Positions 1-13,314 of a DNA stretch of 64,000 bases are shown one piece after another. This DNA comes from Onchocerca volvulus (Eukaryota > Nematoda > Chromadorea > Rhabditida > Onchocercidae). The position numbers and the translations under genes were made by a program. The stretch covers positions 3,720,001 to 3,784,000 of the forward strand of contig HG738137.1 in the NCBI GenBank assembly GCA_000499405.2, in the 5' to 3' direction. The notes beneath the pieces were generated by a model. That model saw only the letters and a program-made list of their open reading frames with translations. It searched no databases and had not been told where the DNA came from. How positions within the stretch are numbered: position 1 is the first letter of the stretch; each line of letters starts with the position of its first letter.

Positions 1-290
1 TTTTACTTGAAATTCGTTAAAATCCATTTTTTAATCCATAAAACATTATTTCTATTCAATGGCTTTTACAATTTAATCTATTGCATCCTACTGCACTTTC
101 AATGTCTACTGCATCCATATATTTAATACGGTCTAATTATCTCTCTTGCATACATTTTTTTAATTCAGACTTTTTTTGTCCTTAAATTAAAAAGTTTGCA
201 CATAAAATACTTCTTTCGATTACATTAGAAATATGGGAACAAAAAAGCACTAAGTAATCAAAATAATAAAGAGCTCACATTTATACCTAC

Positions 291-1026
291 ATCGGATTCA
301 GGGCTGCTACGAAATTCATATACATCATCGGATGGAAATGTCTGAGCTGTTATAATGGCAGAGCCTGCAACTGTAGAGATACCTCGTCCTCGTCTTCGAC
401 CTCTACAACAATCAAAAGATGTGATAAAATCAACAGAAAAAAAAAAATTTTACTGATAATAAAAAAAATCAGCAAATTCAAACTCAAATCCAGAATAGAA
501 ATATCTACTAATAAGATGTTGAATGAATGCTAGAAAATAATGCAGATTGATCAAATTAATTATAGCAAAATGAATGGAGGAAAAGTTCAATAAAACTTAT
601 AAAATATAGCTTGAGTTTTCAAGATAAAACGATCAGAAAAATATACCTCTGCTTACGCTTTTCATTATAGATTGATTTCTGGGATGTGTATTGAGGAGAA
701 AAACGTTCAGTGCATGTTGCTGTGCCACGTGTACGTCCAAGATGACGAATTTCCGCTTCTGATTCGCTGTTTATTCCAAAGGAAGTATTCTCAAATGAAA
801 CAAGCGATGATGTTAAATCGGCATCATATTCGTAGGCGGAAGAACCAGTATGCGATCTAACACTTTTCAGTGTATTATTTCTTTCTTCAGACCATAATGA
901 ACGATGCATGGAAAATGAGGGATCGCTGCAAACAAAACTTCTTCCAGTATAAATTATGGCTTACTTTCGCGAGATACTCAAATAACAACTAATCCCAAAG
1001 TTCTAATAAATATGTTTAAAGTCAGT

Positions 1027-1061
<35 letters not shown>

Positions 1062-4000
1062 CTTCAAAGATCTACCAAACATATTTAAAATTGTTAAACA
1101 CATATAAAAATAAACATTAATTACTAACATGTCAAAATTATGATGAATTCCGGCTTTCATTTCTTCATCTTTTAATATCATATTGCCAAAATCATGGGTC
1201 TAAAAATCAAATCATTAAATTATAACTTAATTGCCTATACTTGATTTTTGGAAACAATTAGTCCTTATTTCTACTTTTATTTAAACTAATCGCATTAAAA
1301 AAAAAGCAAGGAAATGATTCAATAAAAAAAAAGGTGATGAAACATTAAACCTTTATGTTTCTATCGGTATCCTCATTCATCGGTTGACTACACGACTCTA
1401 AAAAAGTGTTGAAGGCAAATAATGAAAGATCTATTCATGAGTGTCAGAGAAAAGACAGTTCGTATCTATTTTTCCGATAATAAACAGCAGTATTCGAGCA
1501 CATGAAAAAACTTGCTAACTAGAAAAAAAATTCATAGTCGGCACTCAAACAATATATCGATCTATCACTTTATAAGCATCAGTGTTGACTATTGAATAGT
1601 TAGGCATATCTCAGTATATTTACTTTTGCACCCGAAATTATAGAAAGGCAGTAGAGTAAATATTATTAAATAAATATAAAACAACAAGTGTACAAGTCAA
1701 TCAAACAATTTAACTTAAGTTGTACAGGTCTAAACTTCAATATTTCCTCTATTAATTAGTCTTATCGATCATTCAAGATATAAAAATAAGCACATTCAAC
1801 TCTAAAACGATGTTTGACGAAATCGTCTAATAGATTTCTTCACAAGATAAGTTTATCAATTACCTTGGGATTGTATTCGCAGCTCTTTACTGGTTCCTGT
1901 GTTCTTTTCTCTCGACAAAGTTTCTGTACTGGCTACAGAATCATCATTGTTTGGTGATGTTAAGTGTTTTTCTGAAGTGAGCTGTACTACACTTAACGTG
2001 AGCATCTGAGAAGAACTTTGCTGAAACTTTTATGTATGTGCAAATAAGATCAACTGACATACTTATCCAATTCATAAAAAAAAAGAAAAAAAAAAAACAA
2101 CATGTTCTCAAATTATTCGGACAAGAACTTGAAATTTATTCCTTATCAAGACTTCTTTAAATTCTTTTTTCTCATCTTCTAAAATATCTCCATATACTAT
2201 TATCTTTTACCACTAAAACAAAAAGGAAACATAGCAGCCATATCTTTTTATCTTATATCAAAATACTTCAATTTATATACTTCCGTCATTTTATATGTTA
2301 ATGAAGTACCAACTTGCATCAAACTACTGTTAAGCAGTAATTCTGCGCATATCTTCCAGCTATCTCAAAATTACGCTCCAACTTTCAAAGATTTACTGAA
2401 TTTGTCTAATCATTTCAAATTGAGGGAATGTCAACCGTTAAGAAATTTCTCACCATGTGATTTGGGCTAGACGGACTCAAGGAAGGTGACTCGTCGATCG
2501 GATACAATTCCGAAATGGTAGCACTGGTGAGAAGATCTCTAATTCCACTATGCTCTGAGTGACAAATATCAATCGGCTTTTTTCCATCACTATCAACGCG
2601 ATCACGAATTGCACCCGCATGTAACAGCAACCAGACCAACTGTAAATGAAATATTTCTTATTAAAAATAAGAAAAATGAACAAAGACCTGCAGTAAAACG
2701 CAATGTTGAAGCAGAAAAAATAAATTTCAAACTAGAAATCACTAATTTCCATTCAAAAACTGTAAAGACTAAAATTTACTTTTTCGTTTCCACTCGCGAC
2801 AGCATCATGTAAGGGAGTATCATCACAGTCTGACTGTGCATTAACATTTGCATCGCAACTGGAAAATGCCAAAAGTTACTCACTTTATATTCTAATGAGT
2901 TACACAGAATTCTTACAATGAAACACTAGCATACCTAAGAAGAAGTTTAGCAACTTTGAAATGTCCATGATAACATGCTTCATGTAAGGGAGTCCATCCC
3001 GCATAATCTCGAGCATTGATAAGTGCACCTTCCTCGATCAACTTCCTGCATAATCGGTGTTCTCCTTTACGTGCTGCTACATGCAACGGTGTCTCTCCAC
3101 GCTCATTCTTTTTATGAACCTTCAAAATATTGCGATAAATATAACTGATCAATTCATTGCGATCGTTACAACTGACAACATGGAATACATAAAACAAAAT
3201 ACCTTCGAAATACGTTTTTTTGATAAGCCCGGTGAAGCATTGTTTGTTTGAGGTAATGGTGAGCTGATAGAGGAGGAATCCACAGCTATTTGTATTGGTT
3301 GTTCCATCTGAAAAAAAAAAAGCAAAAGATATTAAAATTGCATCCATTCACAAAACCATTTTATGCAAAAAAGCAATAATTCTACACTTTCTTTTTTTTT
3401 TTTAATCAAAATTTTATGGATTTTTCATATTTTATAGTGCAATGAGTTACTATTTAAATTTAGACTATTCAAAGTATTAGGAAGCATCTTTCAAATGTAC
3501 AATTTATTTTTCCCTCCCCCCCAAAAAAAAAAAAAGTAGACAAATGATAAATTAAATATTAAAAGTAGAAATACATCAAAATGTCAGAGAACCAATCTGC
3601 AAATTACGTTTACTTAAAAATTGTAGTTACAAAACAAAGAATAAAATGCAGATATGGACTTCATTTTTCGGAGGCATAAGATTAAATTTAGGAAATATAA
3701 TAAAAATTATATTACTGAAAACTAAGAGCTTAAAATGGAAATAGTCAAAACAACTGCGAATTGAAAAAATCGGAAAAATGTCAATAGCAGATAAGTTTTT
3801 AAGATGATAAGGAGACACTTAATGATTTTTCGAGTTTTGAAAAGAAAATATCTCCTATTTCTACATCTACTAGATTTTAATTGACAAAAATCATTCGAAA
3901 AAAGAATGACTTCTACTAAAGAGTACATATCATTTGGTGATCTTCATAACTTATTCATCTTTTTCATCTTCTTACTCTTTTTATCAGAATGTTTTTCAAT

Positions 4001-5944
4001 AAAAAATTTTATGAATTAAACACATCATACAAAAAATTATAGCACATTCATTATAAAAAGGAGTCCATGATGAAGGAAATCTTAAAGAAATTTGTAAAAA
4101 GTCAAAGAATTTGATCGGCTGAGAAAAAATCAAAAACAAAAGGAGTGTAGAGGTGGAGCAGCGAAAAAAGCGGAAAAGAATGCAGAGAGTGGAGGAGAAT
4201 ATATGAGTTGAAACTGCAGCAATGGCTAGTCATACTAATCGAAATACGGATGAAGTGAAGACACTAGTCGCATTTCTCATCGCTTAACAAATTGAATGGA
4301 CATTGAATCATTTCAAAGTATAAACTCTAGATGTATTGTATGAACGAATTTGCTTATGAGATTTGCATTAAAAGGGCACTAACAGTCCTCTAGAAGAGAA
4401 CTGATACCACTGGAACGCTTTTTGGAATCGATTACATTGGCCATTAGTGATCGGTTAGCGAAAAAAAACCAGAAGAAAATTTTACTAATAGGGTGGAAGA
4501 GGTGGGGAAAAAAAAAGAAATGTTTCATAAAAATTTTTCTGCATAGCGGATGGTTAATTCAATAACGAGAAAAGTCAGCAAAAATATTTAAAAATTTCAA
4601 GTGAAAATACTAGTGTCATTAAGTGGTGAATGATTGTAAATCAAATCATGCCTTAAATAGATGAATAAAAATTCTCAATTTAATATTTAAAACCAAAAAA
4701 GAATGAAAGGAAATGCAATTCATAAATAAAATTATAAAGCAAAACTCCCCAACATCAATTTTTAACAATACTGCTTGCTTAGTAATTGAGGTGATATATG
4801 GCAACGGAATTTTATTCCAGTCGCAGTTATATGACTCATTACTTTTCGAAATTTTCTCTCACTTAAAAAGTTGCAATTAATTTCATTTTGATTGAACTGA
4901 GCAACTTTTTTTTTTCTTAAATTAAATAAATTGATTGATTAACTGATAATTTAGCCAAGTTCTCAAAAAAATATAACATTTTTATAATGAAAATTAGTTT
5001 CACTTGAAAAAGTTCTCCATATCCTATTGACATAGCTTTTTCAATAAAAAAGTAATCAGCAAACAAATAAAAAGTTTATTTGCATGCAATTAAACAAAGA
5101 TGCGAAAAGAGATGTTACCAGTTTTTTAAAGAAAAAAATAAGTAAGGTAGTGAACAATTAAACCTGTTTTATGATAGCCAGTTGTTGGCGTATGCTTACT
5201 GGATAAGCTGGTAACGGTGAGCTGTGGGCTCGTTGTAATCCATTACTGCCAGTGGATGAAGGAATTTGTATAGATGTTGTTGATGGTCCTTGCCGCTGTC
5301 TGGTTCCTGATGTTCGACATCGTCCAGAACATGAAACTAAACATGATTGTAAGAGAAGAAAAAAATTCTATGTACATTTTTTGAAAAACATTCCTAAGGA
5401 AATTAATAGAAACGAATCAACTAATATTCCCTACCTACACTTATTTTAACAGTAAATCATATTGGTGTGTGAGCTAGCTTGATTCTGAAAATTACAAAAC
5501 TAATTCTGAAAACTTTCCTTATAGGACAGGAGATCAAAGCGACCGTATGATTTTCGACTGATTAATGTCTTATGAAGATCCCATTACTTCTCTCAACATA
5601 TTCACAACAACACATAAATTCTAGTATTTTGGCATTTCTTTTTAATGAATGAAAAAGCATATTTTAGAAATTAAAAAGCAAATGCCGCGAATAATCTAGA
5701 AAAAACTAGAAAACAGTGATTTTATTTGACAATTTCTTTCAGAGTAAAGATCTCTACTAAAAATTTCGGATTTATTAAATCGATATTAAGAACTGAAAAT
5801 AACACTATATAGCATGGGTAAATTAATACCTTGCCGCTTTTCAGATTCACTGGTCACCGACGAAGAGCCATCATCGGACAATTCCAAATCACATAAAGGA
5901 TACTGCTGCATCTGCTGTGCAGCATTCAATCCATCAAACGACAT
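291..5944 (-). CDS. ANKRD11/ANKRD12-like ankyrin-repeat protein, 5' part (runs off the left edge)
   Basis: Eleven coding exons read on the minus strand: 5944-5830, 5336-5164, 3307-3203, 3119-2935, 2858-2780, 2639-2454, 2020-1864, 1397-1351, 1199-1129, 925-647, 402-291. All splice phases agree, giving 503 residues before the edge, and the last exon ends on a donor. The start ATG at 5944 opens with MSFDGLNAA. A Ser/Gln-rich N-terminal region of about 130 residues precedes roughly four ankyrin repeats (about 136-260) with NERGETPLH, AGWTPLHEAC and DDTPLHD. These motifs fit the vertebrate ANKRD11/12 repeats, which belong to nuclear co-regulators that bind p160 coactivators and histone deacetylases. 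Residues after 270 are low-complexity and Ser-rich, with a basic GRRRGRG stretch near 466. A nuclear role is inferred from the family. The C-terminal region is outside the window, so assignment rests on the ankyrin block. A 1.86-kb intron separates exons 2 and 3. Confidence 0.85.
1031..1058. repeat. (TA)14 microsatellite
   Basis: Fourteen uninterrupted TA units lie in an intron of the ankyrin gene, between the exons at 647-925 and 1129-1199. It is likely length-polymorphic; no function is implied. Confidence 0.95.
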
Positions 5945-7982
5945 TTAATGCAAAATCCCTTGACGTTTCCAAAATTCCACAGTTTTCTAAATGCAAAACC
6001 TTGCAATTCACATCACAATTAAATAAACTAAAATTATTATCTATTGATCAAACCTTTAATATAGAAATGAGGCTAAATATAAATTCCACAAAACACTAAT
6101 GAACCTTAAGTAATCATAAAATCGAAAGATTAGTTCTTTAACCTACACTAGTGCCTAATTTTTTAAAACATCAGAAAGAATAAAGAGCAGAAAAAAAAAA
6201 TGAAACTCACTTTTTCCTTGAAATACATCCAATCTGCAAAAACTTCTTATTGTACAAATGGATATACTACAAATGGATACATAAATAAATCAGCTGAATA
6301 TGTTCCATCAAGTAATATCAAGTAATATCAAAAAAGGATAACATGTTTTTTGATCTGATTCTTTTGCAATTCGAAATCAAATCTACAAGTAAAATGAAGA
6401 CTTCCCGTTAGCACTATCCATTTACTCACAAATGAATCTCTAATAGTGAAAGGTAGTACCTTGATGCATTAGAATAATTTTAGTATAAACAGAAAAAACA
6501 TCACATAAAAGTAAAACGTAACACAAGCAAACCTTTTAAGAACTGCAAAACAATAGTTAACCAATTTATAAAGACAGACAGCACAAGCACAAGAATAAAA
6601 CATACACAAAGCAAACAGTGTGCATTAAAAAATGCATCAAAAAGAAACTTTGGAACTGATATGAAAGCATAGGAAAACAGATAATGGAATAAATGCTGCA
6701 AATAAAAGAGTATAAGAAAACAGTGCGTGAAAAAATCTGAGCGTGAAAAAAATCAAATAAAAATTAAACAGTACAGGCAGATTATTTAATCTACTTTATC
6801 AGCAAATAAATTAATATTCTAACACGGAAAATGACAAAAACCCGGTAAATTGGAATAAAAAAGTAACTTTAGTGAGTAATGAAATACTACATAAAAAAAG
6901 CGGGATTTAAAATTACAAATTGAACAAAAAATGCACAGCTTCCGAAAAAAATTCCATCACTAGAAAAGAATTTATCAAAAACATTCCGAATTATATAGGA
7001 TGAAAAGTTTAGGGAGAATAAATCATTTTCAGGGATGGAAGCATGCAAAATCATCAGCATAATATTAAATGAATTTGGAAAATTTTGGCATGATGTCAAA
7101 CTGCGCAACAACAAATATTGGAATAAAGCGTTTCAACATGATGTTGGAACAATATAATTTCTGCTATAAGTAATGAGAGAAGTTGTCAACAGATCTAACA
7201 AATTAAAATTTCATACACTGATTTCAGAACTTGAGAGCATTAACACAAAGTAAAAAAAGAATACGAAATATGTGTATTATGTGTATTGTCTCATTATTGT
7301 TGCTAAATATTTCAGAAATAGAAAGATAAACTATGGAAGAATAAAACAATGAAACAAGTGAAAAAGATAACTGAATTCTACCCGATTTAAATAATTTCTC
7401 TAGACAAGATTTTTATGTATCTAATAAAATTGTCTGTTTACCATTCACAATTTTAAGCAAAATTGTGACAATATTCAATTGACTCTCGCTTACGAATATA
7501 AAAATTTCTGATCGTATTGAATAATTGATGAAAATGACTAAATTCTCCGATTTTTTAATCTAAATAAAAAACAATCTAAATATAGTAGTATCATTATGCA
7601 TGAAATTCAACTAAGTTAACGTAAGAATAGACCATAATACCATAAGCATAAGCATTAGATCTCAACAATATACCTATGTAAGCTCAAAAAAAAAAAAAAA
7701 AAAAAAGAAAAAGAAAAAAAATTTTCTTTAATATGTTATAAAGGTACAATTGAAAAATCCAAACGGAAAATTCCAGAATTTCCCATTTGGATCTTTTTAC
7801 TATCTCAGTATTATTCATAACTGCAAGCTGATAATCCAACTTGCGCGTTTTTATACACATGCAAACCCAAGAAAAAAAAAACATAACAACAGATAATTTT
7901 GAATAAGAATCCTGATGTTATTATTACATTTTGAAATCTTTAGTTCGGCAATACGACCTAATTTTATCTACGACTGAAGGAA
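5945..7982. other. Intergenic, no gene seen
   Basis: This stretch lies upstream of the ankyrin-gene start and downstream of the SNX27 stop. It is AT-rich with homopolymer A runs, including one at about 7686-7705. Short open frames here lack splice context and family similarity. It must hold the ankyrin-gene promoter and the SNX27 3' UTR, but I could not place either precisely. Confidence 0.6.
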
Positions 7983-10900
7983 TCAACAGCTTTCTTTCAA
8001 AAAATTCATTCCAGCGCGTCTTTCACGTTCCTCTAATATTCGTGAAAAGCAAAAATTCATATATATCGCCTGCAAAAACTATTATCAACAGTTAAACCTG
8101 AGATGTGATGCAATAACAGACTGAAAATGTCTCGAAACATTATCTGCATATCAATGATTTGGAACTTTTCTACTATTAAAAAACAGATTAGTTAATTTTG
8201 AAGATTCGTGAGCCATTTTAATTACAATAAGTATTTTTGTAAATTACAATAAAGGTCTAGTACTGGTGTACATTTTTTCATAGAAATACGAGAAAGAATT
8301 AGATTACTTTTTTACACGTACTGATATCATCTAAACTGAATGTTACAAAATGTAATTGAGAAGATTAGAAAATCTTGATTTCGGCATGGAAAAACTTACA
8401 AATTGAGTACTTAATTTGACTGATTTAGGCTTCTTTTGTGAACGAGCATATTCAAAGGCAAATATAGCACCATTATCAACAACATTGTATTCCAGAATGT
8501 CAGACCAATCAAATATAAGCTCTTCTTCCTGAATGTATTACTTACACTGTTTAAAAATTATTATCTGCAATTAAATATTGAAAAAACAAACTCCATATCA
8601 TTTTTCTAAACTGTAAAATGATTCAGAGAGCGAAAATTTGATACGATTTAATGTCTTTTTATAAAATAAACTTAATTTCGTAATGAATGATTAATGAAAA
8701 ACCAAACCTGTAGATTACCCTCATAATCGCATGCTCGTATTGTCAGCTGAGAAAATTCAACTGCTAATATAATATCACCATCTTTACGACTGCTACAACC
8801 ACAATGCGGGAAAACAATTCTGTTATAACCATCCATTGCACGCACCATAGTCAAATACTATAAAAATAATCCATTTGAATAAAGTTTTAAACGGACTTTT
8901 GAATATCATCATAATAAAAGCACAGACAGTCAAATTTTGATTCCGACTGTATGTGTCTCAACATTGCATTTATGCACCATGATTTCATATACAAACTCTG
9001 TTTTAAAAAGTTTAAACATCATAAATCAATTTTAAGTTTTAGATAAATATATACATTAATTCAAAATCGGGTCTAAACTTCTCTGAAATATTACAGGTTT
9101 TCTCACGCAAAAATCAGTGAAAAAAAAAGTACTTTGTCAGCTCTTTCAATACTCTGTAATGCTTTTAACTGAAACATTTTTTCCTTGGCAGATACGAGGC
9201 CACCATTAACACCCGCAACTGCTTGCCAGAAACATAATTCTTTGAATAATTTATCCCTGAAATATATATATTAATCTAATTTCGCTATATATATATAATT
9301 AAACATTAAATTAAACAGTTTCGCTATATATATATATAGCGAAACTAGATTAATTACAAGAAAGCAAAAAAATAAAATAAAATGACTATGAATAAAACCA
9401 TGCATTTAATCAATGATTTTTCAAGACATACTAGTGTTGAAAGACAAAAATAGGGACAAAGTGTTAAGCTTTTTTTATCATCAGAAATGGAAATGTATAA
9501 AATTTTGCCAAGATCTGTTAATATGAATTAAAACTCCAACCGAAGATTCCCATATGTGGACTCATGATGTTACTTAGATACATTTTTAGGACAGCACAAC
9601 TATTCTAGATTCCTTTGTCATATATTATTATGCCCTTGAATAAAGATAAGAAAAAAATACCGTTTACAAACTTCAATTTCTCTATCATTATCAAAAATCC
9701 ATTTTCGAAGTAGAATGCAAGATGATGCTGCAGACGAATAATTTTGTATATAAAGAGCATGTGGATACTCATCATCTGCTAACTTCCGTTCTATAATTAA
9801 AGAAAAAAAAATCAATTCCTAAAAGAATTTAGTATCTTAGTTTGCATCTGGAAGATATCTAAAACTTTTAGGAATTTTTTTCCTTTTTCTTCCATTTTAA
9901 TATACCGAATTTAACTTAGAAAACATCCAAGCAGCTTGTACAAAATCAGGCTAATGCAATGAAAAGTTAATTTACACCGAAAATAATAAAATAAAGTACC
10001 GAATCCGCATTCAGTCATTTCAAACAGTGCGCAGTATCTACTTGCCTCCGGAGACATATTCAAACGTTTCTGGGTCGCCTAAATAAGAAGAAATGCAGAT
10101 AATTTTCCCAAACAATTATTTTATTGTAAATATGTTCGCCAGGTCAAATTCATCGAGCTAAAAAAAAACTTATTAAAAAAGCTCTTCTCCCTTAACTGGA
10201 AACTGTCTATGATAAACTCATTAATGCATGCAAGAAAAAATAGAGAAAGAAAGAGCTTTTTAGCATATATATATATCTTATAAAGTAAGAAAATTGTCAT
10301 TAGAAACGGACCAAAATATAAAACAAGATCTAAGTAAGAATACTTGAAATTACACCAAACAGTGAATGAAAAAGACGGTGGGACGTTAGGCAAATAAAAA
10401 TAAAAAATTACCATATATAATTGTATTGCTGTGCAGTGTCGCTTAATATTCAACAATAAAGAATTTCCATCTGGTAATAATATACGAATGTGCACATCAG
10501 CAACTGCACATTCCGACAATGAGTCTTCCATCAAAAATTCCTGGGATATAAATAAATTCAGTACAAGCTCGTCATATTTCAACTCACATTTGCGTTCCAT
10601 TGATAAGCATTAATTCAGTTATTAGCGGTATAACTAACTTTCAAAACGAACTTACTGATTACTTCCTCAATTATCACGGAAATATCAAGAAGTGATGCGC
10701 AACTAAGTTTGCTGAATTATTTCTTGTTTTACCAAAGGGAACACTTACTTGCATAATATCCGAATCGGCTATAACTCTAACAGCACAAATCTTTTCTAAA
10801 TACGATTCCAGTCCTCGCCGACGAGCATCCAATTGTTGTTCCGATAATGAAAATGGCCATTTACTAGGCAATTTTGGAAAGTCGAAATCAACAAATTCAT

Positions 10901-11932
10901 GCTTCAGTAAATTATGCAATTGAACAAATTCATTATAACGTCGTGATCCAAGATGTCGACCAGCCATATGCACATTGTAAGCAACAAAACGTTCTCCATT
11001 TGCTGTTATCGTCTGATAACTTGGAATAGTTATGGGCAATGATCGTTTCTCAGAATAATCATATCTGTAATGAAAATACATTTCTAATCAAAAAAGCATT
11101 TCAGTTTTTTACAGAAAAGCGAAAATATCATTATCTTCACATTTGTAAAAATATGTTTTCAATAATTGCCTGCATGATGCACAACTTTCCTCAGTGAGAC
11201 CATTTTCAAAACGCTCTGCATCAACAGCATCCACAGAAATCACAACTAGCGATAACTTATCACCACCATCTTTTATGAGTTCCACAACTTGTTTATGTGT
11301 AGCTCCTTCCACGTCAACACCATTTCTGCAACACATAATAAATATTACAGAATTAACCGCAAACCACAACATTAAAAACAAAAATTTGTAAGCTATGTTA
11401 CAATAAAATAAGTGAAAATATTAATTTTGATATAATGCATACAATGTAACAAATACTAAGATATAGTATAGAATTACACTTGCAAAATGCGATCTCCCTT
11501 CAATAATCCAGCTTTTGCAGCTGCACCTCCACGAAGCACCGCGCTTACATGTTGCAGAGGAGCATACAGTTCACCGTTGATACTTCGTAACTGACCGCCT
11601 TCACTTACTTGCCCCTTGACATTGAAACCAAAGCCTGCACAAAAATGAAATGGAGGAAGGCTATTCGCTGTTCATCTTATAGAAAAGAATGGACAGTAAG
11701 TGAACACTAATTAAAATAGAAAAGCAAAATGGATTTTAAAACAATGACTGAAACAAAATATATCGAGACTAAAGCCACTTACTTAAACTGGACAGAAAAG
11801 ATCAAAAAGCAGACGAGAAAATATATTACCGGTATCGGATTTAACAATTGTAACAAGATGCGGTTTGGGGTTGAAGTTGTGTCGTGTTGATACCACAAAA
11901 TAATCTTCGCTGGAGTCACTTTCATCACCCAT
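7983..11932 (-). CDS. snx-27: Sorting nexin 27 (PDZ-PX-FERM-like)
   Basis: Eleven exons: 11932-11830, 11634-11478, 11325-11170, 11064-10749, 10540-10412, 10078-10000, 9790-9661, 9256-9133, 8857-8708, 8528-8400, 8069-7983. They make 519 residues, ending in TGA at 7985-7983 (human SNX27 is about 540). The PDZ domain (about 26-120) carries the GFGFNVKG carboxylate loop and [14 protein letters not shown]. The PX domain (about 145-250) carries [35 protein letters not shown] and ADSDIMQ. The rest is the FERM-like region, with [14 protein letters not shown] and [13 protein letters not shown]27 binds PI3P on early endosomes through PX and couples PDZ-ligand cargo to retromer for recycling to the plasma membrane; this is family knowledge. 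Most junctions are phase-consistent. The junction after exon 3 has two solutions: a GC donor at 11170/11169, or GT after 11180ish joined to an acceptor near 11085. The gene is head-to-head with the LIM gene. Confidence 0.95.
9271..9352. repeat. Inverted repeat with a perfect 30-bp palindrome
   Basis: 9317-9346 is a perfect 30-bp palindrome (AGTTTCGC, TA tract, GCGAAACT). It is flanked on the left by a second copy of one arm at 9271-9297, with TTAATCTA next to TTTCGC, matched by TAGATTAA on the right. The whole lies in the SNX27 intron between exons 7 and 8. It could form a cruciform or be a small terminal-inverted-repeat element remnant. Confidence 0.8.
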
Positions 11933-11952
11933 TATGCAATATCAGCCATCAT
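11932..11952 (-). promoter_or_regulatory. Possible uORF overlapping the SNX27 start
   Basis: On the minus strand two consecutive ATGs (11952 and 11949) open a six-codon frame whose TAA (11934-11932) shares its last A with the SNX27 ATG, giving TAATG. If the mRNA leader includes this stretch, the arrangement would favour termination-reinitiation. The transcript 5' end is unknown, so this is tentative. Confidence 0.35.
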
Positions 11953-12280
11953 ACCATTTGACTTCCTTATTATATTGATGTCTAAAAATTGTTTTTTCCA
12001 CATAATACTACAACATTCTCACACTTGCCGAAACAAACCACTTATGATTAACCCATCAACCTGTCACCTGCAGACTGCAGAATAGCTCGAGAAAGTTGGT
12101 CGATGTGCAAACTAAGAGACCAAGCAAAAATGGCAGATATGTTGGGATTTTAGTGATATAGATAGATGGAATAGGTGAGGTATTTTAGTTTAGAACGAAT
12201 ATTATATTTTTTTTTTGCTCGATCGATCATTCATCAGTGTTGGTAACATCCGTTATTTAAAGTGATTGTGAAATTTGAAG
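11933..12280. promoter_or_regulatory. Divergent promoter region between SNX27 and the LIM gene
   Basis: 348 bp separate the SNX27 start codon (minus) from the LIM-protein start codon (plus). Both promoters must fit here or overlap the neighbouring gene. I see no clear TATA box. The segment around 12040-12110 is less AT-rich than its surroundings. Confidence 0.55.
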
Positions 12281-13035
12281 ATGTTTCGAAGAGGTCGCTG
12301 TTCGAAATGCGCAGAGTCATTTGTGAACGAGGAAGCGATCCTGGTTTGTGGACAATTGTACCACGTAAACCATTTATGCTGCAACTATTGTAATATGCGG
12401 ATATATTACATCGAGGAAGGCTCCATCGTCAATGATAAAATCGCGTGTACTCGTTGTTTTGACCAACTAAACCCCAAATGTCATAAATGCAAAAGATCCA
12501 TTGTCAATGAATATGTCATAAACGGTTTGTCCCTTCCATTCATGTTTTTGTTACTTTCTCTAGTTAAAAACTTCGAGAGCATTTCTTTCAATGATCTAAC
12601 AGCTAACTAATAGCCGATATTTTTTTCAAACAATTCATCTGTAGTCATATCATATGTCCAAGCACATCGCTTTCACAAAATCAAATTCCATATGACAGGA
12701 CTTGAAAACTTTGTTTCCTCCATTCTGTCACTTATCAAAATTAAGAATCTAGTCTTAAAATTTTTAGCTTTTAGTGTTGATTTTAGATCTTTTTCGGATT
12801 TCATAATTCTGAAAGTCCAGAAAAAGATCTACGTTTTTCGTAAATTTAATTGGACATTGCAGATGGCCGTTTATATCACCTTAATTGTTTTAAATGCGCC
12901 CGTTGTCATCGCGTTCTGGATGTGGAATATTTTGAAGATGAAAATGGTCGTTCGTTAGACAGAGACTGCCTTTGGGGGGAAATGCTTATGGATCACATTA
13001 TTCGTGATATTGATAATATTGTTCCTTCTAAATAG
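12281..13035 (+). CDS. Small two-LIM-domain protein
   Basis: Two exons, 12281-12524 and 12863-13035, join in phase 1 to give 138 residues ending in TAG. The first true ATG is at 12281. LIM1 has zinc ligands C7, C10, H28, H31, C34, C37, C56, C59. LIM2 has C67, C70, H87, C90, C93, C96 and C117. The exon junction rebuilds the LIM2 spacing exactly (VIN joined to DGRLYH), which supports the model. The usual eighth ligand of LIM2, three residues after C117, is Gly120, so the second zinc site may use a later residue such as D125 or H126, or be weak. LIM domains bind proteins, not substrates. The protein is almost only LIM, as in LMO- or CRIP-type adaptors, but I cannot assign a subfamily. It is divergent from SNX27 and convergent with NDPK. 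Confidence 0.88.
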
Positions 13036-13314
13036 TGATGTACTGTATGGATCATAAATGAAACAATATAGCATGGTTGTCTTTTAATCATCCTAATCAT
13101 TATAGAATCTTGAAAGTTTCGATCTCCTATTTCTTCCTGGATTATCTGTAAATCGAAGAGATACGAAATTTAGAATCTTCTTGATTTTTAAAAGTGAGTT
13201 TGACACGAAAAATTCAGTTTCATTTGCATTTTTATATTCTTAAGAAATTGCACAACATAAAATTAATTAGAACAATGTTAATCTCTACAGCTACTTTAAA
13301 AAATCTTATCATTT

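Noticed and set aside
12275..12280. Upstream TTG as LIM-protein start
   Set aside because: Nuclear nematode genes start at ATG; the ATG at 12281 is two codons later and fits.
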